64,000 nt of DNA from Sphingopyxis sp. Lineage in GTDB: Bacteria; Pseudomonadota; Alphaproteobacteria; Sphingomonadales; Sphingomonadaceae. Positions 18,368-27,404 of the stretch are shown piece after piece. A program made the translations under genes and the position numbers. Location of the stretch: positions 80,927-144,926 of the forward strand of contig NVXM01000009.1 in assembly GCA_002733865.1 (NCBI GenBank), in the 5' to 3' direction. The notes below the pieces were generated by a model. That model searched no databases. It had not been told where the DNA came from and worked only from the letters and a program-made list of their open reading frames with translations. Numbering within the stretch: position 1 is the stretch's first letter; each line of letters opens with the position of its first letter.

Positions 18368-19414
18368 ATGAACATGGAAAAAGGTTACGTCTCTGCGGCT
18401 TTAATACGCCCTGTGATTGAAAATGCCGGCTTACGATGTTTTGATCAGTTGCACGCCGAAGACGACAGTATTCAGCGTGTTGTTAAGCAACTGAAAGACA
18501 GCGATAGCCGTATTCCCGTCGAAGAAGCCGATCAGGTTATTTCAACTTTGATCCGCAAGTCAGGCAATGAAGCACTTTGCGTTCATCCGCCTCATAAGTT
18601 CAACACCCAAAGCAGTTGTCAGCTGCAGCATTTATTTTTATGCAGTAATACGCTTCGTGAAGCACTTTACTACATGGAAAAATTTGCGCCCTTGTTGAGC
18701 GATCTTCTAGAAATTAATGTTACCCGTACACGAGAAGGTACCATTAAGGTCAAGCTTCCTGTCGCCGACAGTGCCTACATGTCAGATCAACGCCATCGAT
18801 CAGAGATGATGTTGAGTGTATTACTGAATTGGATGCGCCAGTTATGTGGTGCGAAGTTACGAATCTTAGGCATCAACTTACCCTACCCTGCCACTCAGTA
18901 TCAGCAGGCTCAAGGGCAGTTATGGAATGCGACTCTGAATTACAATTCAGGCGAATGCGCGATTTTACTCAACTCTAACGCGCTGGATGAGGGGCTACAT
19001 AACACCAACCCTCACATCCTCAATATGATGAAGCGTGAAGTTGAAGAGCAATATCGTAAACTTGCTCGTTCTGGTTCACTAGCCGAACGTATCCGCAAAG
19101 CCCTGATGCAAGAAAAAGTGCGTTTAAATGCAAATCAGCAAGAAGTTGCTGGGTATTTTCACATCAGCGCACGCACCCTGAATCGTCATTTGCATCGCGA
19201 AGATACTTCGCTGAAGCAGATAGTCACTCAGGTTCGTTTAGAAATGGCGAAACAAATGCTGACCAGCACCGATGATGCAATAGAACAAATTGCTCTGAAT
19301 ATTGGTTTGTCTGGACGTCGCACGCTAGATCGCATCTTTATTAAAGAAGTGAATCTATCCCCTGCGCAATATCGCCAGAAGCATCGACATCAGGTCGCAG
19401 CGGCTGTTCATTAG
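18368..19414 (+). CDS. AraC family transcriptional regulator
   Basis: A 348-residue regulator with an N-terminal AraC-ligand-binding domain (about 15-210) and a C-terminal double helix-turn-helix (about 240-340): VAGYFHISARTLNRHLHRE, then EQIALNIGLSGRRTLDRIF. The second helix-turn-helix departs from the usual GFSexSxFxRaFKr form. A strong palindrome lies upstream at 18255 and could be its own operator. No obvious target operon adjoins it. A long stem-loop follows the gene. Confidence 0.88.
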   Translation: MNMEKGYVSAALIRPVIENAGLRCFDQLHAEDDSIQRVVKQLKDSDSRIPVEEADQVISTLIRKSGNEALCVHPPHKFNTQSSCQLQHLFLCSNTLREALYYMEKFAPLLSDLLEINVTRTREGTIKVKLPVADSAYMSDQRHRSEMMLSVLLNWMRQLCGAKLRILGINLPYPATQYQQAQGQLWNATLNYNSGECAILLNSNALDEGLHNTNPHILNMMKREVEEQYRKLARSGSLAERIRKALMQEKVRLNANQQEVAGYFHISARTLNRHLHREDTSLKQIVTQVRLEMAKQMLTSTDDAIEQIALNIGLSGRRTLDRIFIKEVNLSPAQYRQKHRHQVAAAVH

Positions 19415-19434
19415 GTAATGAATAAAGTTGCACA

Positions 19435-19473
19435 TTAACCTGGCGAATCTTGTAACAAGTTTCGTCAGGTTAA
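19435..19473 (+). terminator. Long stem-loop after AraC regulator gene
   Basis: TTAACCTGGCGAA pairs with TTCGTCAGGTTAA (one G-U pair), with an inner CTTG/CAAG around a TAA loop. It starts 20 bp after the stop and lacks a long T run. Confidence 0.55.
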
Positions 19474-19533
19474 ATGATGAACCCAGAGTAATTGCTTTTT
19501 ACTGGTTGGTTCAATATGAGACGTCATGAAGGT

Positions 19534-20082
19534 TTAAGCGATACCAGCCAAGCGTATTTTAGTGACAGCTAATACTGAGAGTACATCCGTAATACGACCA
19601 TCCTGAGTCATCTGAAATACTTCCTCAAACGGTAAACGCTTAATGGTCAGCACCTCCGTTTCTTCCATGTCAGTGGCACCTTCCGTTAAACCTTGAGCAA
19701 CAAACAAATACCCTTCTTCGTCGGTAATGCAGTTACTTAAGTGAAAACGACCCAAGTTTGTTATCTTTGTCGCACTTAAGCCCGTTTCTTCTTTAAGTTC
19801 ACGCAACGCACACTCTTGAGGTAGTTCGCCTTTAGGCGCACCACCCATTGGAATCTCCCAATGGTATTCATCCAGTGGAAATCGATATTGTCCAACCAGC
19901 CAAGTATCCCCATTCTCTGCCAATGGCACGATGCCCACAGCACGATTTAAAAACGACACTGTGCCATACACGCCAGCGTTTCCAGCCGGATTGGTCACAT
20001 CGTGATGTGCGACTTCAATCCAAGGGTTGCTGTAAACCGTCTCAACCTTATTCGTCTTCCAAGGGTTGTTTTCGTTGCTCAT
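19534..20082 (-). CDS. NUDIX hydrolase, ADP-ribose pyrophosphatase-like
   Basis: A 182-residue hydrolase of nucleoside diphosphates linked to another moiety. The Nudix box is complete: GGAPKGELPQECALREL followed by KEETGL, matching Gx5Ex7REUxEExGU. An upstream segment with NPWIEVAHHDV and HWEIPMGG is typical of ADP-sugar or ADP-ribose hydrolases. The ATG at 20082 has GGAAGG just upstream and lies 35 bp inside the rhombosortase gene, so the two are translated from overlapping frames. The exact substrate is unknown. Confidence 0.88.
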   Translation of the reverse strand: MSNENNPWKTNKVETVYSNPWIEVAHHDVTNPAGNAGVYGTVSFLNRAVGIVPLAENGDTWLVGQYRFPLDEYHWEIPMGGAPKGELPQECALRELKEETGLSATKITNLGRFHLSNCITDEEGYLFVAQGLTEGATDMEETEVLTIKRLPFEEVFQMTQDGRITDVLSVLAVTKIRLAGIA

Positions 20083-20641
20083 ATACCTTCCAACATCCGT
20101 AACCGAGTACCCAAATAAGACCAGCAATGGCCCCTAACATATGTGAACGAGCTTCTGTTCGCCCACCAATCAGTTCGGCATTGCCCATATCATTGTAAAA
20201 CGAGGTTTGCTCCCACATTACCTTACCGAGAATAACGATGACGACCAAGACTCGAATAAAGCGTGAATAATAAGGAGAAGGGACAATAGCGATCAATAGT
20301 GCGCCATGAAGGGCACCCGATAGGCCAACATAGTAGTTAAGATCTAGCGCATAACAATACAAACCAACGCCAGTAAACACCATTAACCATAGCCACATGG
20401 CGAGAATATACGCTACCGCATGTTTAGGGTTAGCAACGTAAGTACATAGCGCCAGAGCAAGTAGATTTAACGTCAGATGAGCAAACGACAGATGGGTCAC
20501 GTGAGACGTTAACAAACGCCAGTATTCTCCACGAGTAATCGCATCACGATCAAACTGGAAAATAGCCGCAATACCATCACCCGCTAAATATACAATTAAG
20601 CAAAGAACAGCAATGCCGATCCATGTGGCATAAGCGCGCAC
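20048..20641 (-). CDS. rrtA: Rhombosortase (rhomboid family GlyGly-CTERM protease)
   Basis: A polytopic membrane serine protease of the rhomboid superfamily, about 197 residues with six predicted membrane segments. Visible features: GEYWRLLTSHVTHLSFAHLTLN, split here as WRLLTSHVTH and FAHLTLN; the nucleophile in GLSGALHG (about Ser108); and the catalytic His in SHMLGA (about His167). The preferred start is GTG at 20641, with GGGAGG eight bases before it; a TTG at 20656 is the alternative. The family cleaves proteins bearing a C-terminal GlyGly-CTERM tail, and the gene 21 bp upstream encodes exactly such a protein. Confidence 0.88.
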   Translation of the reverse strand: MRAYATWIGIAVLCLIVYLAGDGIAAIFQFDRDAITRGEYWRLLTSHVTHLSFAHLTLNLLALALCTYVANPKHAVAYILAMWLWLMVFTGVGLYCYALDLNYYVGLSGALHGALLIAIVPSPYYSRFIRVLVVIVILGKVMWEQTSFYNDMGNAELIGGRTEARSHMLGAIAGLIWVLGYGCWKVYEQRKQPLEDE

Positions 20642-20662
20642 AGCACACCCTCCCAAAAGTGC

Positions 20663-22744
20663 TCAGTATATTCTTTTTCTACGCCACAATACGAGGGTAA
20701 TAGACAATAACCAGACAAGGGCGCCACCACTGCTTGAAGATGAACTAGTCGCTTCTTCTGCTGGGGCTCTTTCGATGACTTTATCCGTACTGGTAATCAA
20801 AAGTTTAGCGTTAAGATCAAAGTCGGCCGTGAAGTACGCAAATTCCTGCTTCTGCTTCATTTGAGTTTTGCCGCTGACCTGACCTTGAGTGTCTACCAAA
20901 AACGGCGCATGAGAACCGTTGGGTTCACTAAAAAACTCCACATATACGGTATCTGTACCCACACTGGCTGGTGAATCAAACATCAAACGATTCCAGCCTT
21001 TATCCACCGAGAATCCTTTACGTACAACTCGTCCTTCTGCAGAAAAGCGCGTTAATCCTGTGTAAACCCCCACCTCGACACTTCCCGGCCCGTGCGCATA
21101 AAAATCAACGCCATCTAACGTTGAAATATCGGAAGTCAGTGGCACGGTGACTACTGCATACGCCGATTCGCCGTAGGTCCCCCAACTGGCCGTTGCAGGC
21201 AAGTCGTCATAGCCGATCGCATAGCCTAATGGGGTCACCGTCGTTGTCAGCGCAAAGCTGGCTTGACCGCCCACAGAGACGGACTGCATCGCCGCCAGTC
21301 CATCCGCCAAGTTGATTGAATCTGCAGAGGTTACTATGGTACCTCCGGACTCCGAGCTAATACCGCTACCAGAGTGTTCCTTCGTCGCCAAAACCAGCAA
21401 GTTTGAATGTGCTTCTGTTAATGATGAGAGTGGCCCGAAACCATGCCAATCATCAATTTCAGTGATGAGTATCCCCGCACTGGGGATACCATCATCAAAA
21501 CCGTCTTTTTGACGATTCTCTATCAACAAACGGCGACCGTGACGATATGTATCCAAATCGATACGCACCATTTCCCCCGCTGACGCAAAGCTATGTATTG
21601 AAAAACTACCACTGCTCTCAGGCAGCGCTTTTGTGAATCCAAGAAATTCCTTCGCCCATGCAATCAAATGCGCAGGACGATCACCGGCATCCCCCCCACC
21701 CGTATTCCAGGTGCCATAACTCATTAATCCCCAGCGGCCCACCCCCGCTCCAACGCCGATACTGTCGTACAAATCAGGAAGATCTAATAACAAATGCCCA
21801 AGTTCATGAGCCATTAAGCCTACGGTCGCCAAGTGTTGCTCGTGTTCTTCACCAAACATGGCGTATTCAGAGAGCCACATGCCTCCCACGCTCGTTGCTG
21901 ACACAGATGACTTATGGGCCCATACCCTAGGGTGTGATGTCGCAGAGCTTGCGTAGGCTTGTTCAAAACCCGCCGCAAGCACAACGACCCCCAGCTCTGA
22001 GGGATCCAACCACGAGTCACCGTTGCGGTCATAGGCAGATAAATTAACGTGATTACCCAGTGCTTCAAACGCGCTTGCTACCAGCGCTCGGCTGGTCTGG
22101 CCATAACTACTGCCAAAATCAGGGTGCGGCGTGCTCAAGGTGACTCGTATGACACCATCACCCGCCGTACCGGAGGAATCTTGTACGGGCACGATCCGAT
22201 ACGCTTGATATGAGTTTTCAAGAAAATAGTCTTTGACGCTATTACTGGCGCCAAATACGCGCGAAGACACTTCCGCATCACTGTATTCGAACCCTTGGTC
22301 ACTGAAGGCAACACGAACAATCACGAGTGGTTGTTCAAACGATCCACCCTGATAACGATAAGGGGAGCGCGTTGGGGCAGTTGCTTGTGCCGAAACACTC
22401 CCCGTAGGGGCAATGAGGGAGGTCGTTTTAGCCGCCTTGCTACTGGCTGTTCCGCCAGTAACAGTGGTTGGCGGCTCATAATTTTCGGCATAGCCAAACA
22501 CATCGTTTGAGGCGATGGGGTTACGGCCATTTTCTAAAGTAGCGAGGTAATAAACACCATCAATTTCCGCCAAATAACGACCATCAGATAACTTGAGATA
22601 CGGCGAAGAACGAGAGCCGAGAAGCAATACTTCATGCTGGCTACCATCTAATAACTTCAGTGTGGCTGACGTTAATGCAGGCTGGGTTTGCGCCTTAGTC
22701 CACATCGGGAAAAGGAAAATAACAACAAAGAGTATCCGAAGCAT
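20663..22744 (-). CDS. M6-like metalloprotease with GlyGly-CTERM sorting tail
   Basis: A 693-residue exported zinc protease. It has an N-terminal signal peptide (about 1-18), a pro-region, and the active site HELGH at about 313-317 followed by LPDLYD and a WGLMSYG segment, as in immune-inhibitor-A (M6) relatives. Two beta-sandwich-like regions follow. The C-terminus is a textbook GlyGly-CTERM: a serine run, GG, a hydrophobic segment and a basic end (WRRKRIY). It should be exported, cleaved by the adjacent rhombosortase and placed at the cell surface, probably after type II secretion. The ATG at 22744 has GGTGG upstream; the GTG at 22753 is less likely. Confidence 0.9.
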   Translation of the reverse strand: MLRILFVVIFLFPMWTKAQTQPALTSATLKLLDGSQHEVLLLGSRSSPYLKLSDGRYLAEIDGVYYLATLENGRNPIASNDVFGYAENYEPPTTVTGGTASSKAAKTTSLIAPTGSVSAQATAPTRSPYRYQGGSFEQPLVIVRVAFSDQGFEYSDAEVSSRVFGASNSVKDYFLENSYQAYRIVPVQDSSGTAGDGVIRVTLSTPHPDFGSSYGQTSRALVASAFEALGNHVNLSAYDRNGDSWLDPSELGVVVLAAGFEQAYASSATSHPRVWAHKSSVSATSVGGMWLSEYAMFGEEHEQHLATVGLMAHELGHLLLDLPDLYDSIGVGAGVGRWGLMSYGTWNTGGGDAGDRPAHLIAWAKEFLGFTKALPESSGSFSIHSFASAGEMVRIDLDTYRHGRRLLIENRQKDGFDDGIPSAGILITEIDDWHGFGPLSSLTEAHSNLLVLATKEHSGSGISSESGGTIVTSADSINLADGLAAMQSVSVGGQASFALTTTVTPLGYAIGYDDLPATASWGTYGESAYAVVTVPLTSDISTLDGVDFYAHGPGSVEVGVYTGLTRFSAEGRVVRKGFSVDKGWNRLMFDSPASVGTDTVYVEFFSEPNGSHAPFLVDTQGQVSGKTQMKQKQEFAYFTADFDLNAKLLITSTDKVIERAPAEEATSSSSSSGGALVWLLSITLVLWRRKRIY

Positions 22745-22912
22745 GTATGCCACCAGAAAAGGGGTTCGGACTAAATTTAGACGATATATTGAGGCTTGTC
22801 GGTAGCTGGTAACAACTCCCTACAATTCCACTACATTAGCAACGAGAAACTCACCGATTCGTAACGGTAGGTGTTCATTTTTGAGGCCATGAACCTACAT
22901 CTATTAGCGTGG

Positions 22913-23308
22913 TTAACGCGAAGAGACGCGCTGATGGCAAGGATTCATTTTACGTAAGCGATCACGTAGATACTCCGTGATGCTTTCGGGGCTATACAGC
23001 CAGACATTACCGCTTTTCTTATGAACGCATAAACACGGTACTCGACTTTCGCCTCCCCCATTCACTAGCTCGTTGCGGAAAGCATCAACACGCTCAACGT
23101 CTTTCTCTACAACATGCAGCCCCACCCGCTCACAGAAGCGTTTGACACTGATAGAGGCTGGGCAACTAGGGCTAAAATAGAGATGCATTCGACGCGATTC
23201 ACGATCAAGAACAACTTGCTCTTCTCGTGATCTTTCAAAAGGCTTTACTGGTATCAAGCGGTCTACCAGATTAAGTGTTTTACCTTTCAGATGTCTCGTC
23301 AGGTTCAT
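22913..23308 (-). CDS. Glutaredoxin/GST N-terminal-domain-like protein
   Basis: A 131-residue protein with a basic N-terminal extension (about 1-38) and a thioredoxin-fold domain from about 40: HLYFSPSCPASISVKRFC, with a CPAS motif at the redox position, and SRVPCL carrying the cis-proline. The C-terminal YSPESITEYLRDRL completes the glutathione-transferase-like N-terminal domain. The second cysteine of a CxxC is absent, which favours a monothiol or glutathione-binding role. Substrate unknown. Confidence 0.75.
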   Translation of the reverse strand: MNLTRHLKGKTLNLVDRLIPVKPFERSREEQVVLDRESRRMHLYFSPSCPASISVKRFCERVGLHVVEKDVERVDAFRNELVNGGGESRVPCLCVHKKSGNVWLYSPESITEYLRDRLRKMNPCHQRVSSR

Positions 23309-23446
23309 AACACCACGTCGTCGTATTGAATGTGGTCGGCATTGTATTTACTGAGCAGCAAATAGCTACCCTTTACGGAGAAATATTTTACAAATTACGC
23401 CAAAGATATGAAATTGGGGGAAATAGACTCAGCATCTCGGGTTCTT

Positions 23447-23484
23447 AACCGCCACTCATGTTAAGAACCGCCACTCATATTAAG
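23447..23484. repeat. Two tandem 19-bp copies
   Basis: AACCGCCACTCATGTTAAG is followed directly by AACCGCCACTCATATTAAG, with one mismatch. The second copy covers the stop codon of the small reading frame at 23461. Confidence 0.7.
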
Positions 23485-23586
23485 AGCCGCAACGCAGGCC
23501 AACATCACTAACATAGTGAGGATCATCAGCCAGCGACTACGCTGGCAGAGTTTACAAGGCTTTTTGCTGTTTGAATTTTTACTCAT
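23461..23586 (-). CDS. Possible 41-residue membrane protein with CxxC
   Basis: A short frame starting MSKNSNSKKPCKLCQRSR, then a hydrophobic segment of about 17 residues (WLMILTMLVMLACVAAL). The CxxC before a membrane helix and the positive-inside pattern look protein-like. The ribosome-binding site is weak (AGGG at 11 bases). Nothing is known to me about this sequence. It lies 129 bp downstream of the lepB start-to-end block on the same strand and may be co-transcribed with lepB. Confidence 0.4.
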   Translation of the reverse strand: MSKNSNSKKPCKLCQRSRWLMILTMLVMLACVAALNMSGGS

Positions 23587-23626
23587 AGACTATGTGGCCC
23601 TAGCGTCTATTACTTACAAACGTCGG

Positions 23627-24457
23627 TTACTCAATAATTTTGGTACGAGAGAATGAAGGAAGGCTAGACCAAGTTTCCCAGTGCATCCATACCGCTACGG
23701 CTTTACCGACGATGTTTTTCTCAGGCACAAAGCCCCACATACGGCTGTCACCACTATTGCCACGATTATCGCCCATCATGAAGTAGTGGCCATCAGGAAC
23801 ATCCCACTCGCCTTCAGGGCCGCCCCACAATACAGCTTCACCAGTAGCGCGGCTACGTGCGGGAATCCACTTAACCGTAGGTTCGGCGTTATCGAGTGTT
23901 TCTTTGCCTAAAAACATGGTTGGGTTGTACGCGGGTTCACCACCGAGTTCTTCGGTAGGAATTTCCGTTCCATTCACGGTTAAACGGCGATTACGGTATT
24001 CAATATGGTCGCCCGGTAAACCGATTACTCGCTTAATGAAGTAGCGAGAATCTTCAGGAGGGAAAAACACCATCACATCACCACGAGCAGGGTTGCTGAC
24101 GGGAATAATCGTCGACCCAACGCCCGGCACACGTAAACCGTAAGAGAATTTACTGACGAGAATAAAGTCACCGGTAATCAGTCCTGGCTCCATAGAGCCT
24201 GAAGGAATCTGAAACGGCTCAGCGACAAAGGAGCGCAGTACAAACACCAGGGCTAATACAGGAAAGAAGGAATAGGACTGCTCTATTAAGTATGGCTCTT
24301 TCGCCGCTTTTTCGACAGCTTCGTCATCGGCACCAGCGTCTTGTAGCGCATCGGCTTTGTCTAATCGCTGCTTTCGCAACCAAAGTTTATCGACCAAAGC
24401 AATAACACCGGTTACTGCTGTGGCTATCATTAGAATAAGGGGTAAATCGAGTTCCAT
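23627..24457 (-). CDS. lepB: Signal peptidase I
   Basis: Inner-membrane peptidase that removes signal peptides from exported proteins. The 276-residue form has two N-terminal membrane segments (about 5-22 and 62-78) with a charged cytoplasmic loop between them. The catalytic Ser88 is in IPSGSM and the catalytic Lys142 in FIKRVIGLPGD. The C-terminal box GDNRGNSGDSR is intact. The ATG at 24457 fits the family; an open extension upstream to 24511 does not. It is divergent from a hydrolase gene. Unusually for LepB, lepA is not adjacent. Confidence 0.95.
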   Translation of the reverse strand: MELDLPLILMIATAVTGVIALVDKLWLRKQRLDKADALQDAGADDEAVEKAAKEPYLIEQSYSFFPVLALVFVLRSFVAEPFQIPSGSMEPGLITGDFILVSKFSYGLRVPGVGSTIIPVSNPARGDVMVFFPPEDSRYFIKRVIGLPGDHIEYRNRRLTVNGTEIPTEELGGEPAYNPTMFLGKETLDNAEPTVKWIPARSRATGEAVLWGGPEGEWDVPDGHYFMMGDNRGNSGDSRMWGFVPEKNIVGKAVAVWMHWETWSSLPSFSRTKIIE

Positions 24458-24616
24458 AAAACTGTCACATTCCTGAGTCACGCTAAGGTTGAAGCATTCT
24501 AACTGCCACATGCCCTGATAGCTACTCAGGTTTCTTTTTAAGGTTTGTGGTTAAGGTTTGCGTTTAGGCTTCTGTATTTATATTGCTACCGTCACATATA
24601 GGCTGGAAAACTGTAG

Positions 24617-25657
24617 ATGACCCACATACGAACACAGCACGGTGTTGAACTCGCTTACGAATCCATGGGCGATGAAAGCGCACCACCGGTCATTTTGATT
24701 ATGGGATTAGGCGCACAAATGCACGTGTGGCCAACAACGCTGTGTTATCGCTTGGTCAATGCTGGCTATCGTGTGATTCGTTTTGATAATCGCGATGTCG
24801 GGCATTCATCCAATTTCAACGAACATGGCAACCCAAGTTTGATTCGCGTCTGGCTGGGGCGGCGCTTCAAACGCAAACCGCGGGTACCTTATACGTTAAA
24901 AGATATGTCTCGTGATGTGATTGCATTGATGGATGAGTTAGGCCTCGATAGCGCTCATTTAGTTGGTGCCTCCATGGGGGGAATGATTGCCCAGATTCTC
25001 GCGGCAAAAAAGCGTAAACGAGTGCGCAGTTTAACGTCGATCATGTCCTCGGCCACCGCACCACGAGTGCCGGTAAATCAACTCCAAGTATTATTGCAAC
25101 TGGCACGACGCCCGGCGGCCAGCAACCGTGATGATCACATCCAATACATCACCCGCATGAATCGTATTATTGGCAGCCCCGGCTTTCCGATGTCGGACGA
25201 CGAATTGCAACGCCTTGCCGAAACCAGTTGGGAGCGCACCACCAGCCCTCTTGGTTTTAAACGTCAATTGGTCGCGATTACACACGCCGGTGATCGCCGA
25301 CGATTTCTGCAAAAAATCAAAGCCCGCACGTTAATTATTCATGGTGCAGATGATCCGTTAATTCCCGTGAATATGGGCATAGAAACGGCGTCATTAATTC
25401 CGAAAGCCAAGCTCAAGGTGGTGCTCGGTATGGGCCACGACTTTCCAGAAGCCTTGGTTCCTCGTTTAAGTAAAATGTTGATTAAGCATCTCGATAAAGC
25501 TAATGAACAGTGGCAAACAAAGAAGCATGTTCGCAAAAAAACACATCCGCTATCTGAGTCAATCTTAGTGGATGCCGCCAACGAACTCGTCAACCAAACG
25601 TCTTACGATGAGAGTAAAGAAACCGACCCGCTGGCGTGGCTCAACGAGTCAAAATAA
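24617..25657 (+). CDS. Alpha/beta hydrolase
   Basis: A 346-residue cytosolic alpha/beta-hydrolase fold enzyme. The oxyanion region is LIMGLGAQMHVW, the nucleophile elbow is GASMGG, the acid is in HGADDPLIP and the catalytic His is in GMGHDFP. It resembles esterases and TesE/MhpC-like hydrolases; the substrate is not evident. The C-terminal 50 residues are a charged extension beyond the fold. The stop is 16 bp before the left end of a 265-bp repeat element. Confidence 0.88.
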   Translation: MTHIRTQHGVELAYESMGDESAPPVILIMGLGAQMHVWPTTLCYRLVNAGYRVIRFDNRDVGHSSNFNEHGNPSLIRVWLGRRFKRKPRVPYTLKDMSRDVIALMDELGLDSAHLVGASMGGMIAQILAAKKRKRVRSLTSIMSSATAPRVPVNQLQVLLQLARRPAASNRDDHIQYITRMNRIIGSPGFPMSDDELQRLAETSWERTTSPLGFKRQLVAITHAGDRRRFLQKIKARTLIIHGADDPLIPVNMGIETASLIPKAKLKVVLGMGHDFPEALVPRLSKMLIKHLDKANEQWQTKKHVRKKTHPLSESILVDAANELVNQTSYDESKETDPLAWLNESK

Positions 25658-25673
25658 CAGGCAGTGAAATCTA

Positions 25674-25938
25674 AGGCACCTCTGATTAATGCAGTCGTGC
25701 TGCGCGTGAGACCTATAACGCTTTAGATCGAGGCGTTGATTGAGGTTAATGGCGGGTCCTTAATAAGATCAACAACAAAGATATAAAGTGTCTATAGGCC
25801 ACGCCCTTCGGGGCTTTCAGGAAAATACCATTTCTGTGTTGCTACTTATCGACGTGACCCGCCATGCCATCTAAGTAGCGCCTTGAACTGTTACTTTCCT
25901 GAAAGCCGCAGCCGTAACTGCATTAATCAGAGGTGCCC
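25674..25938. mobile_element. 265-bp MITE-like repeat, copy 1
   Basis: Non-coding element bounded by 21-bp terminal inverted repeats: the left end starts AGGCACCTCTGATTAATG and the right end is the complement of GGGCACCTCTGATTAATG. A TA dinucleotide flanks both ends, consistent with a TA target duplication. Internal inverted repeats: ATGGCGGGTC at 25749-25758 with 25856-25865; GGCTTTCAGGAAA at 25812-25824 with 25895-25907; GCTACTTA at 25841-25848 with 25872-25879. Copy 2 at 41926 has the same length and about 85-90 percent identity. The right end supplies the last base of the dgt stop codon. Confidence 0.85.
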
Positions 25939-27287
25939 TAATCCGGCTGATAACCACTAAACTGGCGTGCCATATCGGCAGCGTAGTTATCTGTCATGCC
26001 GGATATAAAATCGAGCGCCCGCATGTAAGATTCATACAATGTCCAATCAGGCTGCGGCGCTGAACGCCCCATTAAATCGAGAATGCGTTTATTACGATAG
26101 GTCGCTTTACCTGTGGTCACACACTCGCGAATGGCCGATAAAAAGTTTTCCAGTAAAACCGATAACGTGGCGTACGACCCCACTTCAATTGCCAATTTAC
26201 GACTGTCGTTAAAAATACGTTCACGCGCCATACGTTTCGCACCCGCCACCAGCGCTTTCACCTCAGGGCGGCAATAATCAATAATGCTGCCTTTTAAACG
26301 CCCTGCTAACAATGCGTCCTGCTCGCGAATAAACGCTGAGGCGACGGAGCTGACCATCGCTTCCATTGCCTGCCCTCGCAGCATCTGCAAGCGACGACGA
26401 TCATTGTCTGCTTTTTCGAGGTCTACGATCACTTGTTCCCAACGCTCAGCAAATAACGGCTGAAGTAATTGCTCCACTTCGCTGTAACGCAACAAGCCAA
26501 GTTCAATACCGTCCTCTAAATCAATCAAGCCATAACAAATGTCATCGGCAGCTTCGAGTAAGTACACCAAAGGGTGACGACACCAAGCGTCTTTCCCGGT
26601 GGGTAACAAACCAAGTGTGCTTGCCACTTCTTTTAAAATCGGCAGCTCTGTCGCAAAACAACCGAACTTAGAGCGCTCTTTACGCTGCACATAATCGACC
26701 GTCCATGGGTATTTAAGAAAGGCTCCTAAGGTACCGTATGTTAACCGCATGCCACCTTCAAAGCGGTGATATTCCACCTGAGTAACTATACGAAAACCTT
26801 GTGCATTGCCTTCAAAGGTTTGCAAGTCTGCAATCTCATCTTGGTTCATGCCTTCAAGAAAATTGGCGTTATCAGGGTTAACAAAAAAGTGACGTATGGC
26901 ATCTTCGCCGGTATGGCCGTACGGTGGGTTTCCAATATCGTGCGCTAAACACGCGGCTTGCACCATCGCCCCGATATCACTGGCATCGACGTGCTCAGGC
27001 AAGGCTTTACCCAACATCTGCCCGACTCGAATGCCTAACGAGCGCCCAACACACCCCACTTCTAAACTGTGAGTAAGGCGAGTATGCACGTGATCATTTT
27101 CAGACAAGGGATGTACTTGAGTTTTTCTATCCAGACGTCGAAACGCTGAGGAGAAAATAATGCGGTCATAATCTTTATGAAAAGCCGTACGCCCGCTTTC
27201 TAACGCCAAGCTGCCTTGTGGCTCACCGAAACGTACTGGTGACAATAAACGATCCCATTGCATTTTTGCCGGTTGCTGCGACGACAT
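25938..27287 (-). CDS. dgt: Deoxyguanosinetriphosphate triphosphohydrolase-like protein
   Basis: HD-superfamily dNTPase that hydrolyses dNTPs to nucleosides and triphosphate. The 449-residue protein has the metal site set RLTHSLEV, AHDIGNPPYGHTGE and a later Asp, typical of the Dgt family type without the E. coli insertion. The stop codon TAG is made from a TA at the insertion site plus the first base of the adjoining repeat element, yet the protein ends at the expected place (RQFSGYQPD), so insertion did not truncate it. An internal ATG eight codons in is an alternative start. Confidence 0.93.
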   Translation of the reverse strand: MSSQQPAKMQWDRLLSPVRFGEPQGSLALESGRTAFHKDYDRIIFSSAFRRLDRKTQVHPLSENDHVHTRLTHSLEVGCVGRSLGIRVGQMLGKALPEHVDASDIGAMVQAACLAHDIGNPPYGHTGEDAIRHFFVNPDNANFLEGMNQDEIADLQTFEGNAQGFRIVTQVEYHRFEGGMRLTYGTLGAFLKYPWTVDYVQRKERSKFGCFATELPILKEVASTLGLLPTGKDAWCRHPLVYLLEAADDICYGLIDLEDGIELGLLRYSEVEQLLQPLFAERWEQVIVDLEKADNDRRRLQMLRGQAMEAMVSSVASAFIREQDALLAGRLKGSIIDYCRPEVKALVAGAKRMARERIFNDSRKLAIEVGSYATLSVLLENFLSAIRECVTTGKATYRNKRILDLMGRSAPQPDWTLYESYMRALDFISGMTDNYAADMARQFSGYQPD

Positions 27288-27404
27288 GACGATACCCTTA
27301 ACAATTTGCCAACAGTATAAACGGACACTTGATCACTGTCCTTAGCGAACCTTGTTCTATTACCCGCACGGACTAGCATTAAAGCTTCATTAGAGGATGT
27401 TTTC

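Larger units (their letters stand above)
23309..23626. other. Intergenic stretch between GST-like gene and lepB
   Basis: This 318-bp gap has a possible 41-codon minus-strand gene (23461-23586) and a 19-bp imperfect tandem duplication. I see no RNA gene and no clear terminator. Confidence 0.5.
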
